The notes below the pieces were generated by a model, which saw nothing but the letters and a program-made list of their open reading frames with translations, made no database searches and was not told where the DNA came from. From contig OX419757.1 of NCBI GenBank assembly GCA_948567375.1, forward strand, positions 75,330,001 through 75,394,000: a stretch of 64,000 bases of DNA. The letters are read 5' to 3'. Position 1 is the first letter of the stretch. Each line of letters begins with the position of its first letter. This document shows, one piece after another, positions 45,721 to 57,495 of the stretch. Position numbers and translations under genes: made by a program. The stretch is from Lunularia cruciata. Taxonomy: Eukaryota > Streptophyta > Marchantiopsida > Lunulariales > Lunulariaceae.

Positions 45721-47867
45721 AGGCGCGGGTTACAGAGTGGCATCAACAAAAGTTGAGGTTTAAGGATATTGAGTTTGAAGGTCCCTGGTTGGTGATAATC
45801 AATCGGACGAAGGTTCCTCTCCTTGGGGAAAATGTTTCATCTGAAGACTAAGATCAATTTGAGGATTCATCTTCTTTGTCTTTAGAAGACTCAAACCAAG
45901 AAATTAAGTAAACTATATGGAGTGCTACGAGGTTGATGTCAAAGAGGAATATTTGTGAGATGTGGCCTTTCAACTCAGACTAAGCAGAGTCAGTCATGTA
46001 GAAGCAGTCATCCATCTCAATGACTGTCAAGTTGTCTTGGAAGAATGCAAAGCACTCAAAATATCCAAGACATACACTCTTGAAGAATTGGCAGATTACA
46101 TTACCTTATTTATAGAATACTAGGACTTATTTTCTTGTACAATAGATCAGATGCCAAGAATCTTTAGACAATTTAAGGAGCATCATATTGATTTGATGGA
46201 AGGCACAATTCTGGTTCAGCAACGCTAGTACCAGTTGAACATAAATCTCAGCCTTCACTCTGTGGTGAAGGATGAGATTGATAAATACTTGGGGGTAGAA
46301 ATTATCTTTTTAGTCTTGAGTAGTGAATGGGTCTCTCCAATGGTCATCATTTTGAAGAAGAAGATAGGAAAAATGTAGGTGTGCCAAGATTTTTGCAAGT
46401 TGAATGCAATCATGAGGAAGGATCATCATCCTTTGCCATTTATAGATACAACTTTAGATCAAGTAGTAGGTAACCCTTACTATATTTTATTTATGGAATT
46501 TCAAGCTATAATCAAGTATTTATTTGGGAAGAAGACAAGGAAAAAACCACATTCACTACCAATTGGGGTGCCTATGCATATAATCAAATGCCCTTTAGGT
46601 TATGTAATGCTCTTGCTACATTCTAGCAAATGATAAATGTGATTTTAAGGACTTCCTATGCAAGTTTGTGGAAGTCTTCATTGATGAATTTTGTGTGTTT
46701 GAATGAAGGGAGGTGCATTTAAATTATATATGTCAAATGTTTGATAGATGCCATGTTGCAAGCTTGTCCTTACACCCAAAAAAGTGTTTTCTTGCAATAA
46801 TGGAAGGAATTCTGTTGGGACATCAAGTGTCAAGAGCATTTTGGGTCATGTCAGATATTGCCGACACTTTGTGGCCAATTATGCAATGTTGGTTGCATCC
46901 TTAACAAATTCCTTAAAGAAATCCAAAGACTATCTATGGGAGGCAAAGCAAGAAGAAGGACTTCCAAGTGTTGACAAGGAAAAGCTAGTGGAAGCACCAA
47001 TCATGAGTGCTCCAAATCGGGATGTTCCTTTTCATGTATATGTGGATACCTTTTCCATGGCAATATGAGTAGTCCTTAGCCAAAAGGATGAAAAGAAGAA
47101 GAATTATCCTATTTACTAATAGGTAGTTGTCAGTTGTAGAGAAAAATTATTCAAAAACAAAAAGGAAAGCACTCTGAATGGTGTATGCTTGCAAGAAGTT
47201 TTGACACTACTTTTTGGGATACAAGTTTTTGTTCCATGTGGATCTCTATGCCCTACAATACTTAGTGAAGAAATTGTGAAAATTGTACAAGTAAGAGAAA
47301 ATTGTACAAGTAAGGAATGAAGCTTTGTATGCAAATGCAGATTCCTATCCAGGATAAAAACTCAAGGCTAGGACCTAGAGATAAATGACTATTTCTCCCA
47401 AAGACTTATACCATTTAGTGGCAATGCAAAGTACAAGATATGCAACAGAACATGATTATTTGCATACATGTCAATGTCCTAACAGGATTGGATCCAAAAC
47501 AAAGTGCGGTCTTTCTCAAGAAAATAGGACCGTATCAGCTCAAGCATAATATCTTGTTTAAAATGGGTGAAGATAAGATGCTTTGTAGGTGCTTGGAAGC
47601 CTATTTGTAGGTGGAGTAATAGAATCCATACACTCAAAAGCATTGGGAGGCCATTATGCATTGAAGAACATAGTTAAGAAGATTCTTATGCCAAGATATT
47701 GGGGGGCCTACAATGCATAAGGATACACAAGCCCATATAAGAAGGTGTGATGCTTGGCAGCACATGGGGAAACCTAATTCTACTACCTAATGGCCTTGAG
47801 ACCAATTTTCCATTGACTCCATTTGAGAAATGGGGTATTGATTTTGTGGGTCCTACTGAACCGGTCA
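45721..47867 (+). pseudogene. Element 2 RT, RNase H and start of integrase (truncated)
   Basis: RT pieces: VCQDFCKLNAIMRKDHHPLPF (split at 46,379 on), QMPFRLCNALAT-like (about 46,587), and FIDEF where element 1 has FIDDF (about 46,675), so one catalytic Asp has become Glu. About 80 bases are missing around 46,830. RNase H has FHVYVDTFSMAI (about 47,029). The integrase zinc region and WGIDFVGPTEPVT (about 47,833) follow; homology stops at 47,867, where a hairpin begins. Confidence 0.75.
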
Positions 47868-47934
47868 CTAATTGTCCTGATAATTGACTTGATTGACCAG
47901 AAAGAGGTATCAAGTCAATTAGCAAGACAATTAG
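47868..47934. repeat. Near-perfect hairpin at the integrase breakpoint
   Basis: ctaattgtc, 4 bases, taattgacttgat, a 15-base loop, atcaagtcaatta, 4 bases, gacaattag. Both arm pairs are perfect (9 and 13 bp) with symmetric 4-base bulges. It starts at the base where similarity to element 1 ends. Confidence 0.85.
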
Positions 47935-48059
47935 CAAGGCATCTACTAGTCCCTCATCATTGTTAGCATGAGCAAGACTTCATGCATCAATGTTAAAACT
48001 TGGTTCTCCTTCCTGATCCAAGCTTGAAATTAGTTTGGTTGGGTATATCAAAAGTATTG

Positions 48060-48420
48060 AGTGTTTTGATTTCCTTTTGATTGTCAATCTACCAATTTTC
48101 CAAGATTCAATGACATCAGCTCTACCAACCACGAGATGCTTAATAACAAGGAGAATTGTGCCAAGGTAGGCATGTCCATGATCAAGTAATCAACTAAGAA
48201 GATCTGCTTGCAAATGAATATGAGAACCTTTGATAATAGTCCAAGGGAGTGATGTTGTCTCCCATCTTCCACTTTGAGAAGAGTAGAAGTTTTTGTCATT
48301 CCCCTTTTTGTCATGCCCAATTTCAATGTCTCCATGACTCCCTTGGTCATGATATTTATTGAAGACCCTAAATCAATGCAACAGTTTGGGATGACACTAC
48401 CTTTGTTTTTTATGGGGATA
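48060..48420 (-). pseudogene. Gypsy aspartic protease fragment
   Basis: On the minus strand CCIDLGSSINIMTKGVMETL resembles the DSGSSVN.M active site of plant gypsy proteases. Later come VEDGRQHHSLGLLSKVLIF and VDYLIMDMPTLAQF, where flap and core strands are expected. Asp-Leu-Gly replaces Asp-Ser-Gly. It belongs to a different element from GL and lies downstream, in its own direction, of the ORF fragment at 49,190-48,690. Confidence 0.5.
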
Positions 48421-48689
48421 TTAGGGTCATGGATCTTGGTGTACTATACTTGGTGATCTAGGGATAGAGTGCGGGAAGCCCATAGTTGGAGTTGGGGGTG
48501 ATTCTATGCGGTCTTGTCCCTATGGTTGGATTCTTTTTAATCAATGGTCCTTTGAAGCATACTACGGGCTACTCCAATAAAAAAATTTGAACTTCCTATT
48601 GATTAGAGCCTTTGGGTTTAAGGGCCTCAAGTATTTCTTTGTCCTTTAGTACTCCTTCTTCTTTGAGTACTCATTCTTCCCGAGATTCT

Positions 48690-49190
48690 ACAGGTCCCGC
48701 TTTACCTTTCCTTCTCCTTCTTCCCCCTTAGTTTCCAACGGTCTAGCTTCTTTATCATACTTTCCTTTGGCCGGTGTGCTACCTTCAGCCTGGAAATCCT
48801 CCTTAGATCCTTGGGCTATCATGGCTAGGCCAGATTGTATTTCTCCCCCCTCATCATCGTCCCCGTCTGAAGTGAAGGATTCCTTGCTGGTGGTACCTGT
48901 ATTATCTTCTTGGTGTTCCAACTTCTTCCCCCTCTGTCAACTTTTCTAGCACTTGTGCATTCCTTGCTTTCTTGGCCTTTGCCTTCGGCCTGGCAGATAC
49001 TGTCTTTCTCTTCTTCTAGTAGGCCAGAGTGTTGAGGGCTTCCTCCACTGGGACAAATCTCCCCAAGCTGGCAACTTCCAAGTTGGCAAGTCTGTGCTTC
49101 TTTTGCATTACCTTTGTGTCCCAATGGTTGGAGAAGTAGTGATTCCGATACTACTTCTTTTCTTTGATTGGTAAATTCATACCTATGTAT
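48690..49190 (-). pseudogene. Diverged LTR-type ORF fragment
   Basis: One minus-strand frame reads RFVPVEEALNTLAY, a stop, KKRKTVSARPKAKAKKARNAQ. It aligns with KFIPVEDALNTLDYIKKVKR and the following KPKVQAKKARKNQ at 23,465-23,578. The remaining part is acidic. It is therefore a second member of the diverged subfamily. Its right end abuts the first FTR1 fragment near 49,200. Confidence 0.5.
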
Positions 49191-49207
49191 AGATGCACAA
49201 CAAAGGG

Positions 49208-49556
49208 GGACAGATGGGTTACCCTCCATCCTCATTCATGTCTAACCATGGAGAAAGCAATCAATGTGATCAGAACAACAGCAATGAGGCTGAGAATCCC
49301 TTCCCATATGGCTTCTGTGTTATCCCAGGCTTCCTTGGCCAATGTGTAGTAGAGGGAAAGGAAGATAGCTGCTGCACATAGCTAGAAGTGAATTCCGAAA
49401 ATAACTCCTTCCCGTATTGTTTCTGCATATTCCTCCTCATAGCTCTATCGGGTACTACCTTGTTTAGGAGTGACAACATCACGTATAGGATGCTTGATGC
49501 CTCTCGTGTCTCTTGGAAGATAATGAAAATGCAGGAACGCCGAATACCTCGACCAT
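49208..49556 (-). pseudogene. FTR1 iron permease, 5' fragment 1
   Basis: Minus strand from ATG 49,556 (MVEVF-like) to about codon 107 of the gene at 62,541. It includes the first transmembrane segment region and a broken first REXXE region (caagagacacgag; frameshifted), and ends near 49,208 at retroelement sequence. Several indels; not functional. Confidence 0.7.
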
Positions 49557-49627
49557 CTTGACTGAGTTCGGTGTCGAGTGACTTAGGTGATGTTGCTGAT
49601 GCGAGCAGAACCAGCACGCAAGTACTC

Positions 49628-49748
49628 AGAGTCATAGCTCTATCAGGTACTACCTGTTTAGTGACAACATCACGGATATGATGATTGATAGCTCCAGTGT
49701 TTGTCGGAAGAGAATGAAAAATGCAGTTACGCTGAATACCTCCACCAT
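49628..49748 (-). pseudogene. FTR1 iron permease, 5' fragment 2
   Basis: About 40 codons from ATG 49,748 on the minus strand. Its right side continues into the conserved FTR1 upstream region. Its left side is joined at 49,627 directly to the upstream region of fragment 1 (actcagagtc then atagctctatc), a tandem duplication breakpoint. Confidence 0.7.
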
Positions 49749-50100
49749 CTTAGCTGCGTGCGGTGTCGTCTGATTCACTCAGGTGATGCTGATGCGAGCA
49801 GATTCAGCACGCAAGTACTCAAAGTACCAATATGAGGAGTACGGACAAGTATTTGAAGAGCATCCCGATTGTGATACTCAGTCGTACCATTGTAGCTAGA
49901 TTGCAGCGAATGTCAATTATGATGGAGGAGAAAGTACTTAACTGGCATTTCTCTTATAGTGGAGCTCTAACAATTGTCGACAAGGTATCCTTCTTTGTAG
50001 GTGTATCAGGATCCTAGAATCGGGAGAAGACTTTAGAAACAAGGACCGACGTATGTCGGAGTAGAGCTTAACAAAAATCCTGCGCATGCCATGGGAGCTG
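49749..50100 (-). promoter_or_regulatory. FTR1 upstream region, copy A
   Basis: Conserved with the upstream regions of all other FTR1 copies, including an inverted repeat (50,046-50,059) and gcgcatgccatggg (from about 50,082). It stands in front of a gene fragment only. Confidence 0.5.
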
Positions 50101-50828
50101 CGGAAGGATTTTAGTCTCCAAGTCAGCTCCAAGGCCAACACTATAGTATTCTATACTTCTAGTTTGATTAACATTAAAGAGGAAGAAAGATAATAAATCT
50201 GAGTATTTCGATAGAATGAAATCAAAATATGAAGTGAATTAACGTCTTCTATACACTAGATTCTCAAATCATAATCAACCAAGTGAGACAAAGAATTGAG
50301 AAATTCAAAAACGGAAAGCAAGATTTTAAGAACTTACCTTTAAACCTTATTATTTTATGTCAGAGAGTGCAAAGTGCAATTCTAGAATCACGGTACACCT
50401 CAATGGTGAAGACTGGAAAGCAAGACTTAGAACTTTGCCATATTCCTTTCAGCACGGGATTCTAGAACCCCGTATGCCTCTATATCTAAAATGAGAAAAC
50501 CATTTCGTACAAAACAATGCCAAACCCTTGAAACCAAGGTCAAGACCGCAAAGCAAGATCTCAAGTTCAGATCTCAAGTCCTAAACCCGAAACCCTAAAA
50601 CTCAATGAACATCTAGTATATTCCTCAGTGTCCAAGAAGAAGAAGAAGCCATTTGTGATAATGTATTCTCAAGCTGTAACTAATAAATAAATAAATAATA
50701 CACACCTAATAGCTCAAAGAAGTTAAATCCACCATTACCTTCTTAATGCGATGTCGGATATCAGTCCGTCATGACATGTACAGAAAGCATTATTTACTTT
50801 ATATACCTAGCTAAACTGCGGCTCTAGC
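50101..50828. repeat. FTR1 spacer with short unknown repeats (unit A)
   Basis: AT-rich. Shared with 52,146-53,929 and 57,851-59,480. Contains copies of a motif like atggtcaagaccgcaaagca (50,400 and 50,548) and a short (aata)n run at 50,684-50,699. No gene. Confidence 0.6.
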
Positions 50829-51723
50829 TGTGTCCACTTGATTCGCGGAACAACCAATGATACCAGGTCGAAAGCCCAGTACATGAAGAATGAAGTCAGT
50901 GTGCCCACTGTTGCCTCGCCACCCCATCCCACCACAGCGTTCAATAGTTCCACAAACTACTTCTCGTTTTCAGTGGACTCCTCCAACTCGTGCCCACCTT
51001 CTGCGAAGAGAGTGCTGCGATCACCAGTAGTCATAGTGAAGAGAGCGGCAGTAGATCACCAGTAGTCATAGTGACGAGTTGATTACTCTAGAGTTGATGC
51101 TCCGGGAAACCATTTGAATGCCACATGGTTTCCTCCCTTGTAAAGAGCGTACCGGATAGCAATTCCGACAAAGTGCCAATGACAGTTGCCAATGGGTACA
51201 CAGTTTCCAATCTCTCAAGCCCAATTCTTCCAAGGCAATCACTGCCTTCACACCATCTCGAAGAACGATACTGAACGGAATCAGGAAGAGTGTGTATTTG
51301 GTCATGGTGCTCGGAGCAGTACCGTATTGCTCTCCACACTGTCGATGGTTACCTTGGTGAGCTTCTTCTCCCACTTGGTCCTCCATGCATCCACCTAATC
51401 ATGGTGGAAGCCATCAATGTGATCAGAACGACAGCAATGAGGCTGGGAATTCCTTCCAATAGGGCTTCAGTGTTATCCCAGGCTTCCTTGGCCACTGTGT
51501 AGTAGAGGGAGACGAAGATACCTGCGTCATAGCGACAAAGCGACATAGCGACAAGACAATTCCCAAAACAACTCCTCCCAAACTTGTTTCTGCATATCCG
51601 CCTCATAACTCTATCGGGTACTACCTTGTTTAGTAGAGACAACATCACGGATAGAATGAATGATGCCTCCCGAGTCTCTCAGAAGAGAATGAAAAGTGCA
51701 GGAACGCTGAATACCTCCACCAT
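50829..51723 (-). pseudogene. FTR1 iron permease pseudogene (copy B)
   Basis: Similar to the intact gene over most of its length, from ATG 51,723 to about codon 287, where similarity stops (50,829). The last 30 codons are absent. Several frameshifts, an insertion around 51,020-51,080 with a repeated tcaccagtagtcatagtga, and stops. Both REXXE regions can be located but not in one frame. By eye roughly 85% alike to the other copies, so older than the copy C/D pair. Confidence 0.8.
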
Positions 51724-52145
51724 GTTGACTGAGTGCAGTGTCGAGCGATTGACTCAGGTGATTTTGCTGATGCGAGCAGAATCAGCACGCAAGTACTCAA
51801 AGTACCACGGTGAGGAGTACGGATACCTACTTGTAGAGCATTCTAATTATGATAGTCAGTCTTAGCCTTGTAGCTAGATTGCAGCGAATTTCAATTATGG
51901 TGAGAAGAAGGCGACCGCGTAGAAAAAACGAAGGATGGAAAGGCCCCTTCAAGCCGTACAAGGGAGAGACAAAAATTATGATGGACGAGAAAATAGTCAA
52001 CTAGCATTTCAGTTATAGTCGATTCTTTCAACTGTCGACACGGTATCATTCTATGTAGGTGTATGAGAATCTTTGAATCGGGAGAAGACTTTGAAAGCAA
52101 GAACCAACGTATGTTGGACTCAAGTTTAGCAAACACCCTGCACAT
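51724..52145 (-). promoter_or_regulatory. FTR1 upstream region, copy B
   Basis: Homologous to the other three upstream regions, with an insertion near 51,905-51,985. Its inverted repeat is ccaac-gtat-gttgg (52,104-52,117), both CG steps changed. The gcatgc site has decayed. Confidence 0.5.
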
Positions 52146-53929
52146 GCCCGGGGGGCTGTAAAAAGCTGTAAAAGTAATCTATTGTTGGCAGTCACGGAAT
52201 GATTTTCGGCTCCGCGTCAGCTCCAAGGCCATCACTATAGTATTTGACACATATAGTTTGATTGTCATCAAAGAGGAAGAAAGATAATAAATCCAGTATT
52301 TGATTTCTATACAAATTATTTAGATTCTATACATTAGATTTTAAGATCATATTCGGCCACTTGAGAAATTCAAGAGCAGAAAGGAAGGTTTTAGAATCCG
52401 GCTTTACCATTTTGCTTTTTAGAATAAAACTAATGTAAGTGGTGCCCTTTTAATGTTTTAGTCAATACAGATAAATAAAAATTTTAATTATTACTTACGG
52501 ATATTTAGTACTTTTGATCAAAATGATATAAATAATAGTTAGATATATTTCAAAAATTAAAAAATATATTATTATATACGAACATGTAATCTAAAAAGTA
52601 AAAATTTAAACGAACATGTAATCTAAAATACTAAACAATACAACACTCGAAACGGCGCTTTATATTCCTTCACGGTTAAACCCACAAAGCAAAATTTTAA
52701 ACTGACCTTATTTTCTGTCAAAGGGTGCAAAATGCAAAGCGCGATTCTAGAATCGCGGAACATCATATGGTACTCTGTGGTAAATCGTGGTACACCTCCA
52801 TGACTACAACACAAGGTTTAGGACTTTGCCGTATTCCTTTACAACACTTTGCACTTTGTGCAAAGTGCAAAAAGTGAGATTTTAGAATCGCGGTGTACCT
52901 CCATGGTGAATCTACAAAGCAAGAGTGAGAACTTTACCACATTCCTTCATAACACGGGATTCCAAAACTCCGTATTCCTCTATATCTAAGATAAGCAAAC
53001 CATTTGCTACAAAACAATGTCAAACCCTTGAAACCCAGTTCAGCGTATTTCTCCATGGTCAAGACCGCAAAGCAAGATCTCCGGGTCTGCCCTTCCATGA
53101 TCAAGAGTGTAAAGTAGTATTCTCCAAGCATGATCCATCCATTGTATTCCTCGGTGTCCAAAAGTAAGAAGCCATTTGCGATCATCTATTTTCGTATAAT
53201 AAGACATACACGAATAATATACTTAATAGCTCAAGAAATTACCTCCGTACTGGTTGATGCACTTTAAGAGTTCAAAATGTAGAAATATTTATATATTATA
53301 ATGTAAGAATTAAACTATGCCGAATGCAAAAAAGAATTAAAAGATTGGAACCAAAGTTACTTTATTATTCTATGGTCAAGACCATAAAGCAAGATATTAA
53401 AATCAATAGTATTCTTGATGTTCAATTCTGCAAAGCTGAGATGCTAGAGTTGGACTCCACAGAATTCTTTTGTGTCTAAAAATAGGAGCTATTTTTCACG
53501 AACAAATTAAACGTATAACAGATGAAAAAGTAATATACTACAAAGTTGAGAAGGTCCATCAACTATTGAGAATATCTCTTTAAGAATGTCTATTACGGTC
53601 GGTCTATGCACTTCAAGATTGTATCAAGATGTATAGTTCATGTACTTCAAGATTTCAAAATGTGAAATATTGTCTATTATAATCCATGATTTAACTAAAT
53701 TTCAATTCACAAAACAATGCCATTCTAAATACCTAAAGTTTGCATTAATTTTATAAAAAATATGAATTGATTTTATGAAAAGTATGACTACAATTATCAT
53801 ATTTAATAAAATTTACAAAATACTCCTCATTTAAAAAATTATGATGTTATGAGTGAAATCTAAATTTTAACTAGAATAACTTCATATCAACTAGTAATAC
53901 TTTCTAATCGGTCGAATTGGTTTTATTTT
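52146..53929. repeat. FTR1 spacer with short unknown repeats (unit B)
   Basis: Very AT-rich in parts. At least six copies of a motif of about 28 bases, centred on aagaccgcaaagcaagat, at about 52,670, 52,793, 52,892, 53,052, 53,093 and 53,378. The minus strand gives peptide-like repeats (RSCFAVLTMEKYAELGFKGL in 53,185-52,934). No gene is assigned. Confidence 0.55.
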
Positions 53930-56530
53930 TGATTTGTTAGGACACCTCGCAAAAGCTAAAGCGTTAGTTGAACTCTTTGAAGTTGGAAGAAACATCAACG
54001 ATACAGTACTTAGCGAGCGAGATCTATAACATCCTGCACTGGAATCATAAACCAGGATTCTTGGGTGTTATCTGGACGAGGATGCAATGTGCGCTCGTTG
54101 AACTTTGTGATCACGAAGGGATACACAGTAAAGTTGAAGAAAGTTGTCGCCTCACCCAGCAATACCGTGGTGTTCAAGTTGAATCGTAGGCATACAACTT
54201 GAGTGTGTGGAGCGTGGACATACAATGCTAGACAATCTAGGATAGGCAAGCAATATTTGGCTCTGTTTGCGCGATGGCTACAAACTGTGGTATCGCCCGT
54301 AACTTGTGTGTGCTACTTCTTCCATTTGAGCTTAACAGTTTTGTTTGATAGATTAGTGCAGTTATTCACCAGATCACGTATCGACAGAAAACTGCTTTGA
54401 CGACTGAGATGTGAGGGAAGAACTTGCAGGGTTGCCCTGCAACCCTGCAAGTTTGTGTTTGACAGAATTTATTTTGAAAGTGAATCGCGCTTGACGATGA
54501 ATTCGAAACAGTTTAACTGCCGGTAGGCGACCTGTCAAGTCAACATAAATCATTTATGATCGGTGAAAACTTTCCATCCATTCCGTCCCTATTTGCTCCG
54601 GACTCGTCTGCTGCTCTCCATTGTCTGTGCATTGGTCTGTGCAGAGTATATCCAGAACGTTCATCCCCTACATATAGGCTTGCAATCGTGTAGTGGAGAA
54701 TCAGAGAAATCAAACGCGATGGACTGAGAAGTTGCGAAATCCTGAAGGTCAATATCCGTACTGAACTTCGAAGAACCTAGCAAAATTAAGTCTCCATAAT
54801 AGCCGGGTGATATGCTTTCTTAGAACCTGATTTGTCTTAGAAGGGGTCATTCATTTGACAGAATGTTGGTGTATACCATATCATAAACCAGAAAAACAAA
54901 ATTTTCCGTACACCGTAGTATTTGTAACACCATGGTCCCGATCAGAAATATTTTGTTACTCTCCTTGAGGATCTCCAGGAAAGATCTCTGGTGAGCTAGA
55001 GTTTCCTCATATGAAGCTCTTGTGAAGCATCTGATGATGTCGTCGTCCCTTCCAAACTGCTCTCTCTATCTTTCTCCTTGTTGCTCACTTTTCTTTTAGA
55101 ATGACAGACGCATCAATTAGGCTTACTTTCGATATTTAATTCAAGATTACAGCTCCCCATGACTCATCTGGATTCGTTCTTCGCGTTGCTTTTGAGCTAG
55201 AAATTCCATACATTTGTCTTCTATATACCTCTCTGCACATGAAGTGCTTCAGACGTAAAAAGGTGCTCAGTCTGTGAAATCAGCTTCATCTATAGGATCT
55301 CCATGGAATCTTTGGCAATCTTAGGAGTGAGTACTACTACAGCTGGTATACATGTGCTCGACCGTCGCTTCTCTTTCCTGGAGGTCAGTCATCAATCGTA
55401 GATTTTTAACAATCTTCTTTGACAAACGTACGGAAAACCAGAACCTAGCCTGCCAGACAAATCGATGGATGTGACTTGAGGTAGTCAAACGGACTTTGAC
55501 CATACAAATTAAACCGTAATCTCGTCTTGCACGAAATTTGAAAGTATGTATGTCGCCAGAAATACTTGCAGACATAATGTTCAGAGACTGGTCAGAATTT
55601 AAGCACGAATGCACGTTCGTATACATGACAAAGTATTGAGATGCCTGAATCTTGTCGTCTTTCAATTGCAGCTTGGGATTACTTTTTATAAGTACATTCT
55701 TAGGTGCACTTCAAGTCATCACGTTACATCTTCCAGTACATTAGGGGATGTTGGATCGGGAGCTTCACCCCAGCCGGAAGAACCTCATGACAATTCAAAA
55801 GGTTAAAAAATGTATGCATTATATCCACTCTAAAAATCATTCGAGACGAACACTTTTCAGAAGTCCATTATTTCACCAGCGACTGTTCGTAACGCGTGCA
55901 CACAAGTACAAACTTTTTGTTCCACTAGAAACTGTGTTTTCTTTTATATCCAAACCTCGATAACTTTATAAGTAGAAATTCGTTTCGCACACCTGACGAG
56001 CAACTGACATCTCACAAACCTGATTCCGTTTCCTATAAGCATCATGTATCATACGCGCTAGCAGTAGTCGCAAGCGTTTACCAGACACTAAGCCTAATCA
56101 GTGCACTAGTTCTATCCACGAGCTTGTAAAATGCCATCTCGGATATCAGTCCCTCCTGACATGTCAAGAAGGCATTATTTGCTTTATATTTTTAGCTAAC
56201 CTGTGACGGTAGCTGTTCTATGTTTTGTGATGGTTCGGGGGAATGCGATCTATGCTCCCTTGGTTTACGCCCCTTCTCTGAAACTGTTTTTACTTCCTAC
56301 GGCTGTGTATAGCACCATCCTTCACCTGATCATGATCATTTCTCAGAAGCCTATGCTAGTCTTGTAGGTTACTCTTTGTCTGCCCTACGCTAAAATCTGC
56401 TCATGCACAGATCGATATTTATGGTAATAATTTGCCCCAGCACATCGTCCACCAAACGCCGAAACTCAGCTTGACCCACGGTATGGGATGCTATCCGAAT
56501 GCACTTGCAGTTCATCAACCTCTGTAGACG
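53930..56530. repeat. FTR1 downstream block, unit C
   Basis: Homologous to 59,460-61,576 at perhaps 80-85% by eye, with about 0.5 kb extra around 54,430-55,070. No recognised gene. Two minus-strand stretches keep similar codons in both units (54,249-54,010 and 55,560-55,330) and may be exon remnants. Confidence 0.6.
54010..54249 (-). pseudogene. Possible C-terminal exon of an unknown gene
   Basis: An open 79-codon frame includes LNTTVLLGEATTFFNFTVYP, VITKFNERTLHPRPDNTQ and ends QDVIDLAR-stop. The copy at about 59,500-59,700 has the same peptide pieces spread over frames by indels, so the frame may once have been coding. I do not recognise the family. Confidence 0.3.
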
Positions 56531-56544
56531 CTCTGAATGTGAAC

Positions 56545-57495
56545 TTAAATAGGGACTCTGGCATATGCATCTTGCGTGTTCATTCCGGCTTCTTTCCTCA
56601 CTTCCTCGGGATTCCTCTCTGCATCCCTGTTCCACTTGATTCGCAGAACTACCAATGATACCAGGACGAAAGCCCAGTACATGAAGTATGAAGTCAGTGT
56701 GCCGACTGTTGCCTCGTCACGCCATCCCACCACAGCGTTCAATAGCTTCCAAATCCCATCCCCTTTGTGGTGACAGCAGTGCAACTTCCATAAAATCTTC
56801 TCGTTCTCAGTGTACTCCTCGAACTCGTGCACAGCTCCTGCGAAGAGACCAGCTGCAATCACCAGCAGCAGTATAGTTGATGCTCCCAGGAACCATTTGA
56901 ATGCCACATGGTTTCCTCCCTTGTAAAGAGCATACCCGATAGCAATCCCGCACAAAGCTCCCGTTACAGCTGCTAACGGGTACGCAGTTCCAGATCCCTC
57001 AAGCCCAATTCCTCCCAGGAAAATCACTGCCTCCACACCCTCTCGAAGAACGATAGTGAACGGAATCAGGAAGAGTGTGTATTTGGTCTTCGTGCTCTGA
57101 AGAGTACCGTAGTTCTCCACACTGTCGATGGTTACCTTGGTGAGCTTCTTCTCCCACTTGGTCCTCCATGTATCCACTCTAATCATGGAGAAAGCCATCA
57201 ATGTGATCAGCACAACAGCAATGAGGCTGAGAATTCCTTCCCATAGGGCTTCTGTGTTATCCCAGGCTTCCTTGGCCACTGTGTAGTAGAGGGAAAGGAA
57301 GACAGCTGCTGCACATAGCGACAGGACAACTCCAAGAACAACTCCTCCCTAGACTTGTTTCTGCATATTCCGCCTCATAGCTCTATCGGGTACTACCTTG
57401 TTTAGTAATGACAACATGACGGATAGGATGATTGATGCCTCCAGGGTCTCTCGGAAGAGAATGAAAAACGCAGGAACGCTGAATACCTCCACCAT
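56545..57495 (-). pseudogene. FTR1: FTR1 iron permease, copy C, one nonsense mutation
   Basis: Nearly identical to the intact copy D: seven differences in the 1,239-bp shared tract. Start ATG is at 57,495. Codon 49, TGG (Trp) in copy D, is TAG here (57,349-57,351). The rest of the frame is open to 56,545, with two substitutions (Phe248 to Ile, Glu304 to Gly). A restart at the Met of MAKEAWDN (57,279) would give 244 residues without the first membrane segments and without the first REXXE iron-binding motif. It is probably a very young pseudogene. Confidence 0.9.

Noticed and set aside
56545-57279. Copy C as a functional short FTR1
   Set aside because: It would lack the first membrane segments and the first REXXE motif, and the full-length start is conserved upstream of the stop.
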